From Brucella pseudintermedia (GTDB lineage: Bacteria; Pseudomonadota; Alphaproteobacteria; Rhizobiales; Rhizobiaceae): 64,000 bases of DNA. The translations under genes were made by a program, and so were the position numbers. Positions 26,960 to 36,150 of this stretch are shown here, one piece after another (position 1 is the first letter of the stretch; the number at the start of each line of letters is the position of its first letter). The stretch lies in NCBI RefSeq assembly GCF_042697365.1, contig NZ_CP137604.1; one strand, written 5' to 3'. Below the pieces are notes generated by a model, which had not been told where the DNA came from, searched no databases, and saw only the letters and a program-made list of their open reading frames with translations.

Positions 26960-27720
26960 CAGGCGAAACTATGAGCACGGCATCTGCATTGAGCGTCGAT
27001 AATATCGACGTTTATTTCGACCATTTCCATGCGCTGAAATCGGTCAGCATCGAAGTGGCCCGCGGCGAATCCTACGGGCTGGTGGGTGAATCCGGTTCGG
27101 GCAAATCGACCCTGCTGCGCGCCGTAGCAGGTCTTGCGCCTGTCGAAGATGGCGAAATCCGTATTGACGGACAATTGCTGAAGACACCGCGTGACAAGGC
27201 GTTCTATCGCAATGTCCAGATGGTGTTTCAGGACCCTTACGGCTCGCTGCATCCACGGCAGACTGTGGACCGCCTGTTGCTGGAACCGCTCGCCATCCAC
27301 GGCGTTGGCGACACGGAACAGCGCATCGTGAAGGCGCTCGATGAAGTCGGCCTCGGTTCCGGCTTTCGCTTCCGCTATCCGCACCAGCTTTCGGGCGGCC
27401 AGCGCCAGCGCATCGCCATTGCCCGCGCGCTCATCGTCGAGCCCAGCATATTGCTGCTCGACGAGCCGACTTCGGCGCTCGATGCATCGGTTCAGGCGGA
27501 AGTGCTGAACCTGCTCGAACAGGTTCGGCGCGACCGCAATCTCACCTTCGTCATGGTCAGCCACGACCTTGGCGTCGTCACCCATATGTGCGACCGGCTT
27601 GCCGTCATGCGTAATGGGGAGGTCGTGGAACAGTTGCAGGCGAATGATCTTGTCAGCGGCAATATCCATGCCGACTATACGAAGAACCTGATGCGGGCGA
27701 GCGAAGGCTTCCGCAGGTAG
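26956..27720 (+). CDS. Dipeptide ABC transporter ATP-binding protein (DppF-like)
   Basis: A 254-residue ATPase with Walker A GESGSGKST, Q-loop FQDPYGSLHPRQ, signature LSGGQRQR, Walker B LLLDEPTSALD and VSHD. I choose ATG 26956 because it overlaps the upstream stop (ATGA) and has GAGGAGG 10 nt before it; ATG 26947 is too close to that site. It is shorter than typical DppF and lacks much of the C-terminal oligopeptide tail. Last gene of the five-gene transporter operon. Confidence 0.93.
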   Translation: MTGETMSTASALSVDNIDVYFDHFHALKSVSIEVARGESYGLVGESGSGKSTLLRAVAGLAPVEDGEIRIDGQLLKTPRDKAFYRNVQMVFQDPYGSLHPRQTVDRLLLEPLAIHGVGDTEQRIVKALDEVGLGSGFRFRYPHQLSGGQRQRIAIARALIVEPSILLLDEPTSALDASVQAEVLNLLEQVRRDRNLTFVMVSHDLGVVTHMCDRLAVMRNGEVVEQLQANDLVSGNIHADYTKNLMRASEGFRR

Positions 27721-27753
27721 GAAGAAGCGGTCCGTTTCAGCATGCGCAAAAAC

Positions 27754-27779
27754 AAAGGGGACCTGGCGGCCCCCTTTTT
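27754..27779. terminator. Bidirectional terminator, dpp operon / siderophore-reductase gene
   Basis: Stem AAAGGGG with CCCCCTTT around a 9-nt loop, T-run on the plus side and an A-run on the other. It lies between two convergent genes. Confidence 0.82.
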
Positions 27780-27786
27780 CATTGCA

Positions 27787-28884
27787 TCAATCGTCGGACT
27801 TGCCTGGCGTGTCGCCATCCTGCCCGCGCCGCCAATAGGCGACAATCAGCTGACGGTCCTTCGGGATATTGCGTTCCTTGCGCATATAGGTGCGGATCGA
27901 CCGGAATGCGTCGAATTCGCAACCGGCCCAGACAAAAATATCGTCTTCATCTTCCGGCAATTCCACCGCCCTCACCGCGTCCTGCAACAATGTCGTCGTT
28001 CCCGCCTCGGCGCCATTGCGGTTCAGCCATTGCAGATCGACATCGGCCCGTGAGAAAAGTTTCTGCTCTTCCTCGGGGCTGCCGATTTCGACGCGCACGA
28101 CCGCCTTGGTTCCTTCCGGCAACCGTTCGAGAATGCGCCCTATGGCAGGCAAGGCGGTTTCGTCGCCAGCGAGCAGATACCATTTGGCATCGCCTGCATC
28201 GCCACCGCCCGGACCAGTCATACCGACAATGTCGCCCGGCTTGGCGCTGAGGGCCCAACCGGAGCCGGGCGCATCGCAATCATCGCCATGAACGACCATG
28301 TCGATATCCACCCATCCGGCGGCCGCATCAATGTTGCGGATCGTATAGACACGTGTCGCAAGCTTGGCTTCGCCATCCGGCCAAACCGGACGGCCATCTT
28401 CGCCAGTCGTGGGCCATTGCGGTTTGGCAAGGCCCTTGGGCGGGAACAGAAGACGGATATGCAGGCCCAAATAGGAAAAGCGGTGAAGATTGTCGCCCTT
28501 GAGGCGAACACGGCGCATGTGCGGCGTTACATTCGATACCGAAACAACCTGCATCTCGCGGAAATAAGGCAATGGCAGTCCGGCCGCCACATCGCCTTCC
28601 CAGATAATCTTCGGTTTGGCGCTGCCCTTGTCGAGAAACTCCAGCACATGTTCGGCGATGGAATATTTCATATAGGCCAGCCCGGTTTCGTCCTCGCTCG
28701 TGACATCGACGCTGACCGTTTCATCGTCCCACTGCACATCCGCCTGACCGAAGCTCAGCACCAGCTTGGCCATGCTACCCTGACGGTGCACGTCGGCATG
28801 CTCGACAAAATGATCGAGAAGCTGATTGAGCACATGACCCGCATTGGTAAGCGCAAAACGGGTATTGGCGTTGAGTTCGGACAT
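27787..28884 (-). CDS. Siderophore-interacting FAD protein with N-terminal DUF2218 domain
   Basis: A 365-residue likely ferric-siderophore reductase. Residues 1-95 form a DUF2218 domain (EHADVHRQGSMAKLVLSFGQ...). The FAD-binding SIP domain follows from about 108 (VVSVSNVTPHMRRVRL, with TRVYTIRNID for flavin). The C-terminal SIP domain (AGDETALPAIGRIL, FVWAGCEFDAFRSIRTYM, AYWRRG) completes it. Such proteins release iron by reducing Fe(III)-siderophore. GGAGG lies 9 nt before the ATG. A TGA-N9-TCA iron operator overlaps its promoter. It is downstream of cobL on the same strand. Confidence 0.9.
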   Translation of the reverse strand: MSELNANTRFALTNAGHVLNQLLDHFVEHADVHRQGSMAKLVLSFGQADVQWDDETVSVDVTSEDETGLAYMKYSIAEHVLEFLDKGSAKPKIIWEGDVAAGLPLPYFREMQVVSVSNVTPHMRRVRLKGDNLHRFSYLGLHIRLLFPPKGLAKPQWPTTGEDGRPVWPDGEAKLATRVYTIRNIDAAAGWVDIDMVVHGDDCDAPGSGWALSAKPGDIVGMTGPGGGDAGDAKWYLLAGDETALPAIGRILERLPEGTKAVVRVEIGSPEEEQKLFSRADVDLQWLNRNGAEAGTTTLLQDAVRAVELPEDEDDIFVWAGCEFDAFRSIRTYMRKERNIPKDRQLIVAYWRRGQDGDTPGKSDD

Positions 28885-28935
28885 GCCCCGTCCTCCTTTG
28901 GGAATGAATTTTCCCAGCCTTACCCGAATATAACA

Positions 28936-28950
28936 TGACTATTCAAGTCA
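28936..28950. promoter_or_regulatory. Iron-responsive operator (IRO-box, TGA-N9-TCA)
   Basis: TGACTATTCAAGTCA on the plus strand matches the RirA operator consensus TGA-N9-TCA and lies inside a 6-bp inverted repeat (ATGACT / AGTCAT). It stands 52 nt upstream of the siderophore-reductase ATG, beside a TATATT -10-like element on the minus strand, and it touches the cobL stop codon. Confidence 0.6.
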
Positions 28951-30162
28951 TCATTGTTGCTTGGACCCGCAATAAATTGTGACGGGCAGTGCCTGCCGCC
29001 ACACATCGAAAGAACCGAGCGCCCCGGCCTGCGCAACCGAGAGCCGCGTCAGTTCTCCACCGCACTTTTCACGCCAGTTGAAAAGCAGCATTTCGCTTTG
29101 CAGGGTCACGGCATTGGCAACCAGCCGCCCGCCTGGCTTCAGGGCATTCCAGCAAGCTTGAAGCACACCGTCATCGGTCACGCCGCCGCCAATGAAAATT
29201 GCATCCGGCGCTTCCAATCCTGTAAGCGCCGCAGGAGCTTCGCCCCTGATCAACTGCAATCCCGAAGCGCCCAATGACGCGCGATTCCGCTCGATCATGG
29301 CCTGTCGCTGTCCGTTGGCCTCGATGGCAATGGCGCGACATGTGGGGTGAACACGCATCCATTCAATGCCGATGGAGCCGCACCCAGCCCCAACATCCCA
29401 AAGAAGTTGATGGGGCAATGGCTGCAATCGCGACAGCGTGACAGCGCGAATGTCCCGCTTGGTCAGTTGACCATCATTTTCAAAGGCTTCATCGGGAAGC
29501 CCGGCCGCTGGCGAAAACACGTTCGCTTCCGGCGCAGCGATGCATTCAATCGCCAGAACATTCAGATCGGCACATCGCTCGTGCCACCAGTTTTCTGCTC
29601 TATCCCCTATCCGGCGTTCCTTCGAGCCGCCTATGTGCTCAAGCACGGTCATGCGGCTCTGGCCAAAGCCCTTGTCCTTGAGCATTGCCGCCGCTTTTGC
29701 TGGCGTCAAGCCGTCATTGCTGAGGACAAGAAGTTTCTCGCCCGGCAGGATATGCGGAAGCAGCAGTTCAAACGGACGACCGTGCACGCTGACAGTGCGG
29801 ACGTCCTGAAGCGGCCATCCCATCCTTGCGGCAGCCAGCGAGAGCGAGGACGGATGCGGCAGAACAAGCATTTCTTGCGGAGAAAAATGCCGCGCCAAAG
29901 TTGCGCCCACGCCGAAGAACATTGGATCGCCGCTTGCCAGCACGACGACCGGCTGGTCGCGATATGCCTCAATCATGGCGAAAGCCTCGTCGAAGGGAGA
30001 CGGCCACGCCACGCGCTCAGCCTTGATGCTGTCGTCCAGAAAATCCAGATGGCGTCTGCCGCCGAAAATGACCTTGGCCGAAGCAAGCGCCGCGAGCCCG
30101 GTTTTCCCAAGCCCGTCCAATCCGTCTTCGCCGATCCCGATCACCGTCAGCCAATGTGCCAT
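28951..30162 (-). CDS. cobL: Precorrin-6Y C5,15-methyltransferase (decarboxylating)
   Basis: A two-domain, 403-residue enzyme that methylates C5 and C15 of precorrin-6B and decarboxylates the C12 acetate side chain. The N-terminal tetrapyrrole methylase domain (LTVIGIGEDGLDGL, ASGDPMFFGVG) resembles CbiE. The C-terminal Rossmann methyltransferase (LLWDVGAGCGSIGIEW) resembles CbiT. ATG 30162 follows AAGGAG with a 9-nt spacer; the open frame goes on to 30255 but crosses the promoter of the divergent cobG. Divergent from cobG. Confidence 0.94.
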   Translation of the reverse strand: MAHWLTVIGIGEDGLDGLGKTGLAALASAKVIFGGRRHLDFLDDSIKAERVAWPSPFDEAFAMIEAYRDQPVVVLASGDPMFFGVGATLARHFSPQEMLVLPHPSSLSLAAARMGWPLQDVRTVSVHGRPFELLLPHILPGEKLLVLSNDGLTPAKAAAMLKDKGFGQSRMTVLEHIGGSKERRIGDRAENWWHERCADLNVLAIECIAAPEANVFSPAAGLPDEAFENDGQLTKRDIRAVTLSRLQPLPHQLLWDVGAGCGSIGIEWMRVHPTCRAIAIEANGQRQAMIERNRASLGASGLQLIRGEAPAALTGLEAPDAIFIGGGVTDDGVLQACWNALKPGGRLVANAVTLQSEMLLFNWREKCGGELTRLSVAQAGALGSFDVWRQALPVTIYCGSKQQ

Positions 30163-30235
30163 GCGCGCCGCTCCTTTTCCCTGTTCGTATGGCGAGGCAG
30201 TAGCAAGTGCAAGCGGCAAGGCGTATAAGGCTGGA

Positions 30236-31540
30236 ATGTCGAGCCAGCAAACCACTCAAACGCTGCAAGTCCAGACCGACAGGCGCAACGCCTGTCCTGG
30301 TCTTTCACGCATGGTGATGGCGAAAGATGGCGCAATGGCCCGCATCAAATTGAAGCTCGGTCGCCTGTCAGCCGATCAGGCCCGTTCAATTGCAACGATA
30401 GCGGAACGTTTCGATACAGGCGCGATTGAGCTATCGATTCGCTCCAATATCCAGTTGCGCGGCATCGCGCCCGGACATTGGGATAATGTTGTCGCTGCGC
30501 TTCATGACACAGGGCTTGGAGCAGAAAATTCCGGTGCCGACGATGTTCGCAACGTGATGGTTAGCCCCACGTCTGGCCTTGACTGTGGTCAGATATGCGA
30601 CGTCACCGGACTGGCCTTATCCGTGCTGAATATGTTGCAGGCGAATGAAGCTTTCTATTCGCTGTCACCGAAATTCTCCTTGCAGATTGACGGCGGCGAG
30701 GACTGCGCCATGATTTCCCATCCGGGCGATATCTGGCTTTCGGCCGTGGACCGGAAAACCTATGCGTTCGGCCTTGCTTCCTCTCCCGACAGGGAAGCGC
30801 TGGGGACCTTGGAATCCCGACACGCCCTCCCCCTCATCGAAGCGTTGCTGCATCGGTTTTTACGCCATGGCCGTTTTGCGCGGATGAAACATCTGTTCGA
30901 GGTGGTTTCGCCAGCCGAATTTCTCGCCGATTTGAACAGGGAACTGCCTTTTCCAATCCATTCTGCCGCAGGCTGGAAACGCAAGGCACAGACGCCATTT
31001 TCGCATCTTGGCCCGAACCGGCAGCGTGATGGATCGACTTATGTCGGCGCCATGCCGCTTATGGGGCGGCTGACGCCACACCAGCTCAGGGCACTGGCAG
31101 ACCTCTCCATCAGCGGAAAGCGCGAACTACGGCTAACGCCATGGCAAGGCATCATCCTCCCTTATGTAGATGGAATGCAGATTGGAAAAATAACCGAAGT
31201 ACTTCGTTCGCTTGATCTCGAAACCACAGCCGAAGCGCCTCATGCGCGGATTCGTGCCTGTTCGGGTTCGAATGGGTGCGGCTCCGCGCTCGCCGACACT
31301 CAAGCCGACGGCAAGACACTCGCCTCGCATTTGACCTGCGCAACGACAGCCGTCCACGTGACCGGATGCGCCAAATCCTGCGCGGCGCTCGCGCCCCTTC
31401 CGCATACGCTTCTTGCCCGGTCGGCAGGCCGCTACGATCTTTATGCGCGAGACAGGACTGGACCATCGCGTTTCGGGCAGCTATTGGCGACAGATATCAC
31501 CATTGACGAAGCGGCGCGCCTTCTGAACGCCCGACACTGA
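30236..31540 (+). CDS. cobG: Precorrin-3B synthase (oxygen-dependent)
   Basis: A 434-residue siroheme/4Fe-4S protein of the nitrite/sulfite-reductase fold that hydroxylates C20 and forms the ring A lactone of precorrin-3A using O2. Iron-sulfur cysteines are visible in CSGSNGC (C-x5-C) and CAKSC (C-x3-C). Two ferredoxin-like NiR_SIR halves can be traced. Its presence marks the aerobic B12 pathway. ATG 30236 follows AAGGCTGGA; first gene of cobG-cobH-cobI-cobJ. Confidence 0.93.
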   Translation: MSSQQTTQTLQVQTDRRNACPGLSRMVMAKDGAMARIKLKLGRLSADQARSIATIAERFDTGAIELSIRSNIQLRGIAPGHWDNVVAALHDTGLGAENSGADDVRNVMVSPTSGLDCGQICDVTGLALSVLNMLQANEAFYSLSPKFSLQIDGGEDCAMISHPGDIWLSAVDRKTYAFGLASSPDREALGTLESRHALPLIEALLHRFLRHGRFARMKHLFEVVSPAEFLADLNRELPFPIHSAAGWKRKAQTPFSHLGPNRQRDGSTYVGAMPLMGRLTPHQLRALADLSISGKRELRLTPWQGIILPYVDGMQIGKITEVLRSLDLETTAEAPHARIRACSGSNGCGSALADTQADGKTLASHLTCATTAVHVTGCAKSCAALAPLPHTLLARSAGRYDLYARDRTGPSRFGQLLATDITIDEAARLLNARH

Positions 31541-31554
31541 TTAGAGTGGTCCTT

Positions 31555-32181
31555 ATGACAGACTATATTCGCGACGGGCAGGCGATTTACGACCGGTCTT
31601 TTGCCATCATCCGTGCCGAAGCCGATCTGAGCCGCATACCCGCCGATCTGGAAAAGCTTGCGGTCCGCGTGATTCACGCCTGTGGCATGGTGGATGTGGT
31701 TGGTGACCTCGCCTTTTCGGAAGGCGCGGGCAAAGCCGGGCGCGACGCCCTGCTCGCAGGCGCGCCCATCCTCTGCGATGCGCGCATGGTGGCCGAAGGC
31801 ATTACCCGTTCTCGTCTGCCCGCAAACAATGAAGTCATCTGCACTCTTGGCGACCCGTCGGTTCCCGAGCTCGCCGCGAAGATCGGCAATACCCGCTCGG
31901 CGGCTGCACTCGACCTCTGGCTCCCGCATCTTGCCAACAGCGTCGTTGCAATCGGCAATGCACCAACTGCCCTCTTCCGCCTGTTCGAACTGCTGGATGC
32001 CGGTGCGCCGAAACCCGCACTGATCATCGGAATGCCGGTCGGTTTCGTCGGCGCGGCAGAATCGAAGGAAGAACTCGCCGCAAACAGCCGTGGCGTGCCT
32101 TATGTGATCGTGCGCGGAAGACGCGGCGGCAGCGCCATGACGGCAGCGGCGGTCAACGCGCTCGCCTCGGAGCGCGAATAA
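31555..32181 (+). CDS. cobH: Precorrin-8X methylmutase
   Basis: Moves the C11 methyl group to C12, giving hydrogenobyrinic acid. The 208-residue protein has the family length and the catalytic histidine in VIHACGMVD. Other family motifs are ILCDARMVAEG, IGNAPTALF and GMPVGFVGAAESK. I choose ATG 31555; a GTG at 31546 is the alternative. The stop TAA overlaps the cobI ATG by one base (TAATG). Confidence 0.95.
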   Translation: MTDYIRDGQAIYDRSFAIIRAEADLSRIPADLEKLAVRVIHACGMVDVVGDLAFSEGAGKAGRDALLAGAPILCDARMVAEGITRSRLPANNEVICTLGDPSVPELAAKIGNTRSAAALDLWLPHLANSVVAIGNAPTALFRLFELLDAGAPKPALIIGMPVGFVGAAESKEELAANSRGVPYVIVRGRRGGSAMTAAAVNALASERE

Positions 32182-32915
32182 TGGCGGCAAAAGGCAGACT
32201 GTTTGGCCTGGGCGTCGGTCCCGGCGATCCCGAACTGATAACGCTGAAAGCCCTTCGCCTTCTCAAAAGCGCGCCGGTCGTTGCTTATCATGCCGCGAAG
32301 GGAAAGAAGGGCAACGCCCTCTCAATAGTCGAGGAATATCTTTCACCGGAACAGATTCTGGTGCCGCTGATCTATCCGGTGACGACGGAAAAGCTCCCGG
32401 CACACATGGATTACGAACAGATCGTCAGCGATTTCTATGGCGAGATAACGGGCACGATAGCAAGCCATCTCGATCGCGGACAGGATGTAGCCGTGATCGC
32501 GGAAGGCGATCCGTTCTTCTATGGCTCGTTCATGTATATCCACGACAGGCTTGCGGACCGGTATGAAACGCAAGTGGTTCCCGGTGTCTGTTCCGTTCTC
32601 GGTGCCTCTGCCGTCCTCGGTGCGCCGCTGGTCTATCGCAACCAGACGCTATCCGTCCTTTCCGGCGTCATGAGCGCCGAAGAGCTGAAACAGCGGCTCG
32701 CGGATACGGGAGCAGCGGCCATAATGAAGCTTGGCAAAAATCTCGACAAGGTCCGCACCGTGCTTGGCGATCTCGATCTCATGGAGCGTGCGCTCTATGT
32801 CGAGCGCGCCACCATGTCCAATCAGCGCATCGTGCCGCTTGCCGAAGTCGATGGCGGCGATTGCCCCTATTTCTCGATCATTCTCGTTCCGGGGCAAAAA
32901 TGGAACGGCGCATGA
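32181..32915 (+). CDS. cobI: Precorrin-2 C20-methyltransferase
   Basis: A 244-residue SAM-dependent tetrapyrrole methylase that makes precorrin-3A. N-terminal GLGVGPGDPELITLKA and the central AEGDPFFYGSFMYI match the family; VVPGVCSVLGASA is the usual SAM-site region. It overlaps cobH by 1 nt and the following cobJ fusion by 4 nt (ATGA). Confidence 0.95.
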   Translation: MAAKGRLFGLGVGPGDPELITLKALRLLKSAPVVAYHAAKGKKGNALSIVEEYLSPEQILVPLIYPVTTEKLPAHMDYEQIVSDFYGEITGTIASHLDRGQDVAVIAEGDPFFYGSFMYIHDRLADRYETQVVPGVCSVLGASAVLGAPLVYRNQTLSVLSGVMSAEELKQRLADTGAAAIMKLGKNLDKVRTVLGDLDLMERALYVERATMSNQRIVPLAEVDGGDCPYFSIILVPGQKWNGA

Positions 32916-34621
32916 TCCCCGCAATTCTGGTGCTCGGAGAAGCTGCTGTGCCCGCCGCACAGCGAATCGCAATGGCGCTGGAACGCGCCGAAATACTCGG
33001 CCTTCGGAACCGTGTTGCATCGGTTGACAGCACCTTCATGCATTTCGGCGATGCGATAAGATCGCTTTACGAGGAAGGTCGCCCCATCATTGCGCTTTGC
33101 GCCGCCGGCATCGTCATCCGGGCGCTCGCCCCGCTGCTTGAGAACAAGCGTATCGAACCGCCGGTTCTGGCCGTTGCCGAAGATGGAAGCACGGTCGTGC
33201 CGCTTTTGGGCGGTCTCTCCGGTGTAAACGACATGGCCAGGCAGGTTGCGGCGGCATTGGAAGTTGTGCCTGCAATAACCACGTCCGGCGAATTGCGGTT
33301 CGGGATCAATTTGCTGCACCCGCCTGCCGAACTGACGCTTGCTAATCCTGACGACGCGAAAAATTTCATGTCGAACCTGCTCGCCGGGCAGAAGCTGCGG
33401 CTGGACGGACAATCGCGCTGGCTTGCGCAATCGAAATTGCCTTTTGCCGACGACGGCGCGTTGACGATCAGCATAACGCCCCGCAACCGTGCACCGCGCC
33501 CGGACGAGTTGATTTATCATCCGCGCTGTGTGGCTATTGCCGTCGATAGGATCAGCGAGAACATTCAGAACGATATCGAAGATGCTCTGGCCAAAGCCGG
33601 AATAGCCCAGTCGTCTCTGGCGTTGCTTCTCGCCCACGAGAAGAATTGTGCGTCTTCCGTACTTCATCAGGTAGCGGCCAATCTCGATATTCCGCTGCGC
33701 TATGTGGCAGATGCGACAGATGCGTGCGATCTGGTCCTTCGTTCCGTGGAACAGCCGGTCGAACTGATAGATAGCGACGGGCTGGCCGTCGCCATAGCCG
33801 CTACACCGGCAGATGTACTCTTTGTCGGTCGAAAGCGTGGCAAGCTGGTCGTTATCGGACTTGGACCCGGATCGCGGGACCTGATGACGCCCGCCGTCCA
33901 GCATGAATTGGAACAGGCTGAAGACATCCTCGGCTATGAGACCTATGTGCGAATGGCAGAGGAGAACCTTCGCCCCTTCCGCGCGGACCAGATCATTCAC
34001 ATGACGGACAATCGCGAGGAAATGCAGCGCGCTCGTCACGCGTTCCAACTCGCGGCTTCCGGTCGGCATGTCATCATGGTCTCCTCGGGCGATCCCGGCG
34101 TCTTCGCGATGGCTGCGGCGGTTGTGGAGGCGCTGCACGAAACAGACAATCCCGCATGGTACGGTGTGGAGCTTGTCATCCAGCCCGGAATTTCAGCAGC
34201 AATGGCTGCCGCATCGCGCATTGGTGCGCCGCTGGGACACGACTTTTGCATCATTTCCCTGTCGGACAATCTGAAGCCTTGGGCAATCATCGAAAAGCGC
34301 CTGGCGCTCGCCGCCGAAGCCGATCTCGCCATGGCGTTCTACAATCCCATTTCCAGGGCGCGCCCGCATCAGCTTGGCCGCGCACTGGAAATCCTGCGCC
34401 AATATCGCGCGCCAGAGACGCCCATCGTCCTTGGACGAGACATAGGCAGGCCTGCGGAGACGACACGGATAACCACGCTCGGCGCGCTGACGCCCGGCGA
34501 GGTTGATATGCGTACCGTAGTGATCGTCGGCTCTTCCCACACCCGAAGTTTCGCGAAATCCGATGGCCGAGAATGGGTCTACACGCCGCGCTGGTATGGC
34601 GAAAACCCGGAAAACAAATAA
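32912..34621 (+). CDS. cobJ: CbiG-like / precorrin-3B C17-methyltransferase fusion
   Basis: A 569-residue fusion. Residues about 1-150 match the CbiG N-terminal and middle region (CAAGIVIRALAPLL, PLLGGLSGVNDMARQ, TTSGE). Residues about 190-290 are a CbiG_C/CobE-like domain that lacks the usual GCRRGT motif. From about 310 on is a complete CobJ/CbiH tetrapyrrole methylase (VVIGLGPGSRDLMTPA, VSSGDPGVFAMA, PGISAAMAAASRIGAPLG). CobJ methylates C17 with ring contraction; CbiG-type proteins open the ring A lactone and release acetaldehyde. I choose ATG 32912 by its ATGA overlap with cobI. A terminator follows. Confidence 0.9.
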   Translation: MIPAILVLGEAAVPAAQRIAMALERAEILGLRNRVASVDSTFMHFGDAIRSLYEEGRPIIALCAAGIVIRALAPLLENKRIEPPVLAVAEDGSTVVPLLGGLSGVNDMARQVAAALEVVPAITTSGELRFGINLLHPPAELTLANPDDAKNFMSNLLAGQKLRLDGQSRWLAQSKLPFADDGALTISITPRNRAPRPDELIYHPRCVAIAVDRISENIQNDIEDALAKAGIAQSSLALLLAHEKNCASSVLHQVAANLDIPLRYVADATDACDLVLRSVEQPVELIDSDGLAVAIAATPADVLFVGRKRGKLVVIGLGPGSRDLMTPAVQHELEQAEDILGYETYVRMAEENLRPFRADQIIHMTDNREEMQRARHAFQLAASGRHVIMVSSGDPGVFAMAAAVVEALHETDNPAWYGVELVIQPGISAAMAAASRIGAPLGHDFCIISLSDNLKPWAIIEKRLALAAEADLAMAFYNPISRARPHQLGRALEILRQYRAPETPIVLGRDIGRPAETTRITTLGALTPGEVDMRTVVIVGSSHTRSFAKSDGREWVYTPRWYGENPENK

Positions 34622-34622
34622 C

Positions 34623-34650
34623 AAAAAGGCAGGGAAAACCATGCCTTTTT
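34623..34650. terminator. Bidirectional terminator, cobJ / lipoprotein gene
   Basis: AAAAAGGCA and TGCCTTTTT pair around a 10-nt loop between two convergent genes. Confidence 0.82.
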
Positions 34651-34674
34651 CGTATGTTAGAAGTGATTCTTGAA

Positions 34675-35139
34675 TCAGTTCTTCTTTGCCTTGGCCTTTT
34701 TCGGCTGGGCAGCGGCGGCGGCATCGGCCTTGGCGGCTGCTGCTTCAGCTGCAATCTGGTCGGCGCTCTTCGGCGACGTGTCGATGACGGCGCGCACACC
34801 GCCCTTGGCGGTGAGCTGGCAAACAGCCGTGCGCAGGTCCACCTTGAGATCGACATCCGTTCCGCCTGCTGCACCCGGACGGGAATTGACGGCGGAGATA
34901 ACGCGTTCCGGCAAGAAATATTTGTTGGCTGCAGCGGTGATGCACGGCTGGGCCAGCGCCGGATCGACATAAGCCGTAGGTGTAAAGCGCGGCATCGAAA
35001 TCGTCGGCGCACTGACCGGAGCGTCGGTCTTGCCCGGCGTCGCCGTGGTGGTCGGTACAGTCGTCGTGCAGGCAGCGGCAAGCGGGGCCAACATGGCAAT
35101 GGCTAGGAAACGGGCTCCGGTGCGGGCGCGTCCATACAT
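34675..35139 (-). CDS. Putative lipoprotein, unknown function
   Basis: About 154 residues with a lipoprotein signal (FLAIAMLAPLAAAC, lipid cysteine near residue 24), a Thr/Pro-rich spacer and a small conserved core (AQPCITAAANKYFLPERVI, two cysteines that may pair). The tail is Ala/Lys-rich (QPKKAKAKKN). I do not recognise a named family. The ATG at 35139 has an AGG 7 nt upstream; ATG 35151 is also in frame. Convergent with cobJ. Confidence 0.65.
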   Translation of the reverse strand: MYGRARTGARFLAIAMLAPLAAACTTTVPTTTATPGKTDAPVSAPTISMPRFTPTAYVDPALAQPCITAAANKYFLPERVISAVNSRPGAAGGTDVDLKVDLRTAVCQLTAKGGVRAVIDTSPKSADQIAAEAAAAKADAAAAAQPKKAKAKKN

Positions 35140-35264
35140 GATCAACCTCATAGGATCTGCTGAGTAGGTAAATTTTAAGTTCGATAACTATTCGGTTTTG
35201 CACGATTGTCGAGTGGCAGGAAGGTCACATTGCCAGAATTTCGATTCGCATCCACAGGCTGACG

Positions 35265-36146
35265 TCATTGCTTTGCCAGAATCCAGTTCAGCATTTCCCG
35301 CCAGTCTGCCATGCGGATCGGCGTGCCGTGATTGCCGTTCTCGAAACGGCGAAACTGAACCGGATAACCCGGCGCGCGCTTGCGGATCTCGCGGTAGAAG
35401 GTTTCCTGCTTGTCGATGGCGAAAACCGGGTCGCGGCTTCCATGGCCGAAGAAAACAGGAACGCGCTTCCTGAATGCTGGAGACTTGAAAAATCCTTCAT
35501 CCCAGAGCGAGCCGAGCAGGATGAGACCTGCAAGCCCACCCCCGACCTTTTCGTTTCCCGCTATGCGCCAGCACAGTGTTCCGCCTTGCGAGCCGCAGGA
35601 CAGGATCAACGGAGCGTTTGGCGATGACGCCTTGACGGCGTCGATCAGCCCGGCAATCTGCGCCTCTCCCACATCGGCGAAATCCTTGAAGTCCGGCGTG
35701 ACATAAAGGCCGCCGTTCAATGCCGCGAGATTCTTCACCCGGTTGAAATTGCCGCCGAACGTAAAATCGTTCATGCCTTGCAGGCGATTGCCGCCACGTC
35801 CATGCAGGTAGATGACGATGAAAGATGCGCCTTCCCGCTTGCCCGCCGTCATGGCTTTGACCGGTCCGGCAACGGTTTGAAAAGTCACGTCCTTCTGGTA
35901 GGCGCGGGCTTTCAGCGAAACATAGGCGTCTTTCACACGCTTTTCAGGCACCGCATCGCGCCCGTTGATATCGCGCATCTCATTGTAATCGACGACCTTG
36001 TAATCACCGTTGTCAGCGCTGCTGATAATGCCGGGATACGCGAAATAATCGTCCTTGAATGCAGGCAAAAGACCTGCGCCAAATGCAGAAGACGCTGAAA
36101 ACAGAAATAAAGCGCCCACAAGACCGCTCGTTCCACGTCGCCTCAT
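35265..36146 (-). CDS. Secreted alpha/beta hydrolase
   Basis: A 293-residue protein with a signal peptide (LVGALFLFSASSAFG). It has an alpha/beta-hydrolase core: VIYLHGRGGNR for the oxyanion loop, a nucleophile elbow with serine in SCGSQGG, a likely acid in GHGSRDPVF and a histidine in ENGNHG. The motifs support a periplasmic esterase-like enzyme with unknown substrate. GGAG lies 11 nt before the ATG at 36146; the open frame upstream overlaps cobR out of frame. It ends one gene short of the cobR stop and could be cotranscribed with cobR. Confidence 0.78.
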   Translation of the reverse strand: MRRRGTSGLVGALFLFSASSAFGAGLLPAFKDDYFAYPGIISSADNGDYKVVDYNEMRDINGRDAVPEKRVKDAYVSLKARAYQKDVTFQTVAGPVKAMTAGKREGASFIVIYLHGRGGNRLQGMNDFTFGGNFNRVKNLAALNGGLYVTPDFKDFADVGEAQIAGLIDAVKASSPNAPLILSCGSQGGTLCWRIAGNEKVGGGLAGLILLGSLWDEGFFKSPAFRKRVPVFFGHGSRDPVFAIDKQETFYREIRKRAPGYPVQFRRFENGNHGTPIRMADWREMLNWILAKQ

Positions 36147-36150
36147 CGCA

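Noticed and set aside
30163..30235. Possible second cobalamin riboswitch between cobL and cobG
   Set aside because: The 73-bp gap is too short and has no B12 box; only promoter-like and ribosome-site sequence is seen.
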